From Larix sibirica (Eukaryota; Streptophyta; Pinopsida; Pinales; Pinaceae), in contig NWUY0300006644.1 of the NCBI GenBank assembly GCA_004151065.3, positions 23,041 through 42,351 of the forward strand: DNA of 19,311 bases, written 5' to 3'. This document shows, one piece after another, positions 17,831 through 19,311 of the stretch (positions are counted from its first letter, which is position 1; each line of letters starts with the position of its first letter). The notes beneath the pieces were generated by a model, which saw only the letters and a list, made by a program, of their open reading frames with translations, did not search any database and was not told the DNA's origin. The position numbers and the translations under genes were made by a program.

Positions 17831-18085
17831 AAATAACCCCCTAGAAGTTTAAAAAACCCCGACCCGTTAGGGCTAGTCGACCCTCGCAAAATGTTGGTTT
17901 TTGCATTTGAAAATGTTAGCCCTTGCAAGTACTACTAGGAAAGTTTGGCCGCTTCTTGTTTGCCTCTCCATTTTAGTCACATAAGAGAAAATCAATCATA
18001 CATTTCTCATTATGGTCTTTGAGTCTAGGTGTGGTCTCTACTTTCTCATGGAGAAGATACTGAACATAGAAGAGCAATGGGGTTT
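17780..18085 (+). repeat. duplicated segment, copy B
   Basis: This is the second copy of the segment at 16545-16945. It keeps only about three or four units of the 22-base minisatellite (17855-17935, with clear units starting at 17890 and 17912, exactly 22 bases apart). It runs directly into LINE reverse-transcriptase homology, whereas copy A does not. Confidence 0.7.
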
Positions 18086-19311
18086 ATGTTGCATAGGCAA
18101 TTATTGCTTCAGGGGTTGTATGATATTGGCAACTCCAAGTCATTCATTATCATTGCTAGAGCCTCTATGAGAAAAAAATGGGCCAATTTCGGGCACTTCA
18201 TTGTCTTTCTTGCTTTATCAAGAGTACTATTGGAGTTAAACAAGGATACCCCCTCATTGGCGTTTTTAGGATTTTTCGTCAACAAGCTTAATGAATTCCT
18301 TTGGGTGAACACATGCGGATGATTGTTGTAGCTCACACCTACCTTGTCCACATTGCTTCCTTTTATAGATGACATGGTCCCCCCAGCTTCTTCTCTTACG
18401 GGCTTATAGAGATAGGTATATGCACTAGCTTTTGCTTTTGTGATCATTACTAGGTTGTGGTTAACCTTAGGAGGATGAAAGCTATGGTCTTCGAGACCTC
18501 TAAAGACACTTTATCTAGGTTTTATTTCTTCTTCGATGGGGAGCTAGGTGAGGTTACTATGGCCCACACTTATTTGTGAGTGCAATTTACATTTCCTAAA
18601 TTCAACTTGAGGCCAACATTTGAGTCACAACTTTATAAAGGGTATGCATCTTTATTTGTGCTTGAGTGCCAATGCTTTCATCTACACTTTTAGGATATCC
18701 TTTTGAAAATGCATTTCTTTGACATGTTTATTAAACCTACCATTATTTGTGTTTTTTGTGGCTCTGAGGTTTGGGGTTCTAACTTAGAGCCTCTTGATTG
18801 GGTATGGGTGGAGAGAGTCTAGACTGTTCTATTCCAACAAATGTCCAAGTTGAATTTGGCACCCGACCCCTTTGTCTCAAGAGCATCATTGTGCTAATTT
18901 CCTTTCTTCATAGACTTTTTCTTTAGCTAGCTAAGCCTTGGGCTGGGAGAGGTACCTATATTGTCTTTGTTCCTTAGAGAAGATTTCTTCCATGGGTCTC
19001 TTAGCAAGGAGACAATGCTTTCTTTGTGAGACCTGTTCGCTTCTTTAGTTTATTTGTTGCCTCATTATGTATCGTCACTCCTACATGTAGTTATTGGATG
19101 TCACCTATCATCCCCCCTTCTAGAGGGGGAGATCAATAAGGCACGAGGGAAGACATCTTTTGGGAGGTTATCTATGGTACTTGTGTTGCCCCTCTAGCCA
19201 CTTTGTGCTAAGATGTTCTTCTATGCTAGGCATTTTTTGCATATGGTTTATTGTAGTGTTCCACAGGGACGTGTTCCCCTAGGGTGGGAAATGTTGTTAA
19301 AGAAATGTAAC
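18086..19311 (+). pseudogene. second LINE: reverse-transcriptase C-terminal half, broken
   Basis: This is the later part of ORF2 of a non-LTR retrotransposon, of a different type from the LINE at 2841. LNKDTPSLAFLGFFVNKLNE (18233-18292) corresponds to the usual VKQGCPLSP...F..Y.D.LE block. The YADD active site reads FIDD at 18362-18373, followed by MVPPASSLTGL, so both aspartates survive. Frame changes then give RRMKAMVFETSKDTLSRFYF, HTYL-stop-VQFTFP, RPTFESQLYKGYASLFVLE, KMHFFDMFIKPTI and GSEVWGSNLEPLDWVWVERV, as in the thumb and downstream region. Weaker homology continues (SPIIPPSRGGDQ, FYARHFLHMV) to the window end, so the element runs on to the right. Many stops; inactive. The first part, with endonuclease, is not visible upstream. 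Confidence 0.88.

Noticed and set aside
2841-19311. The LINE endonuclease (2841-4225) and the LINE reverse transcriptase (18086-19311) as two halves of one element split by insertions
   Set aside because: They are on the same strand and complementary in content, but the sequence style differs (L1-like linker versus another non-LTR lineage), and 14 kb of many unrelated fragments separate them.

Overview
The window looks like non-coding nuclear DNA of a seed plant with a large, repeat-rich genome. A gymnosperm is my best guess, because nearly everything recognisable is an old, multiply broken transposable element of plant type, genes are almost absent, and the one gene piece found is a single small exon set in kilobases of intron-like sequence. 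I see no bacterial operons, CRISPR arrays, rRNA or free-standing tRNA genes. One ambiguous base (N) lies at 4809.

Layout. 1-1530, minus strand: remains of a Ty3/gypsy polyprotein (zinc knuckle, aspartic protease, reverse transcriptase) running off the left edge, with an unresolved gag-side stretch to about 2170. 2841-4225, plus: the endonuclease and linker of a LINE, cut off before its reverse transcriptase. 4830-6130: a GC-richer, coding-like but stop-ridden block that I cannot name. 6959-7074, minus: an intact 116-base exon with good splice sites, matching plant CLT proteins (CRT-like transporters). 7756-7930: a tRNA-derived SINE with a 13-base target-site duplication, in the putative intron upstream of that exon. 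8246-10007: a unit made of nested hairpins (8290-8520) joined to a broken hAT transposase (BED finger, DUF659) on the minus strand, with a second dyad-rich block at 10351-10585.

The right half is mostly non-coding: LTR-like blocks (11409-11990 and 12626-13560, tentative), AT-rich sequence (13861-15000), the 3' end of a Ty1/copia element (15335-16250) with its polypurine tract and 3' LTR (16256-16532), then a duplicated segment (16545-16945 and 17780-18085) containing a roughly 22-base minisatellite, and finally the reverse-transcriptase half of a second, different LINE (18086 to the window end).

No pathway or operon is encoded here. The only candidate for current function is the CLT-like exon. 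I found no convincing new biological system; the structures most worth checking are the 8290-8520 hairpins next to the truncated hAT gene, the CLT-like exon, the SINE, and the minisatellite whose copy number differs between the two duplicated segments.
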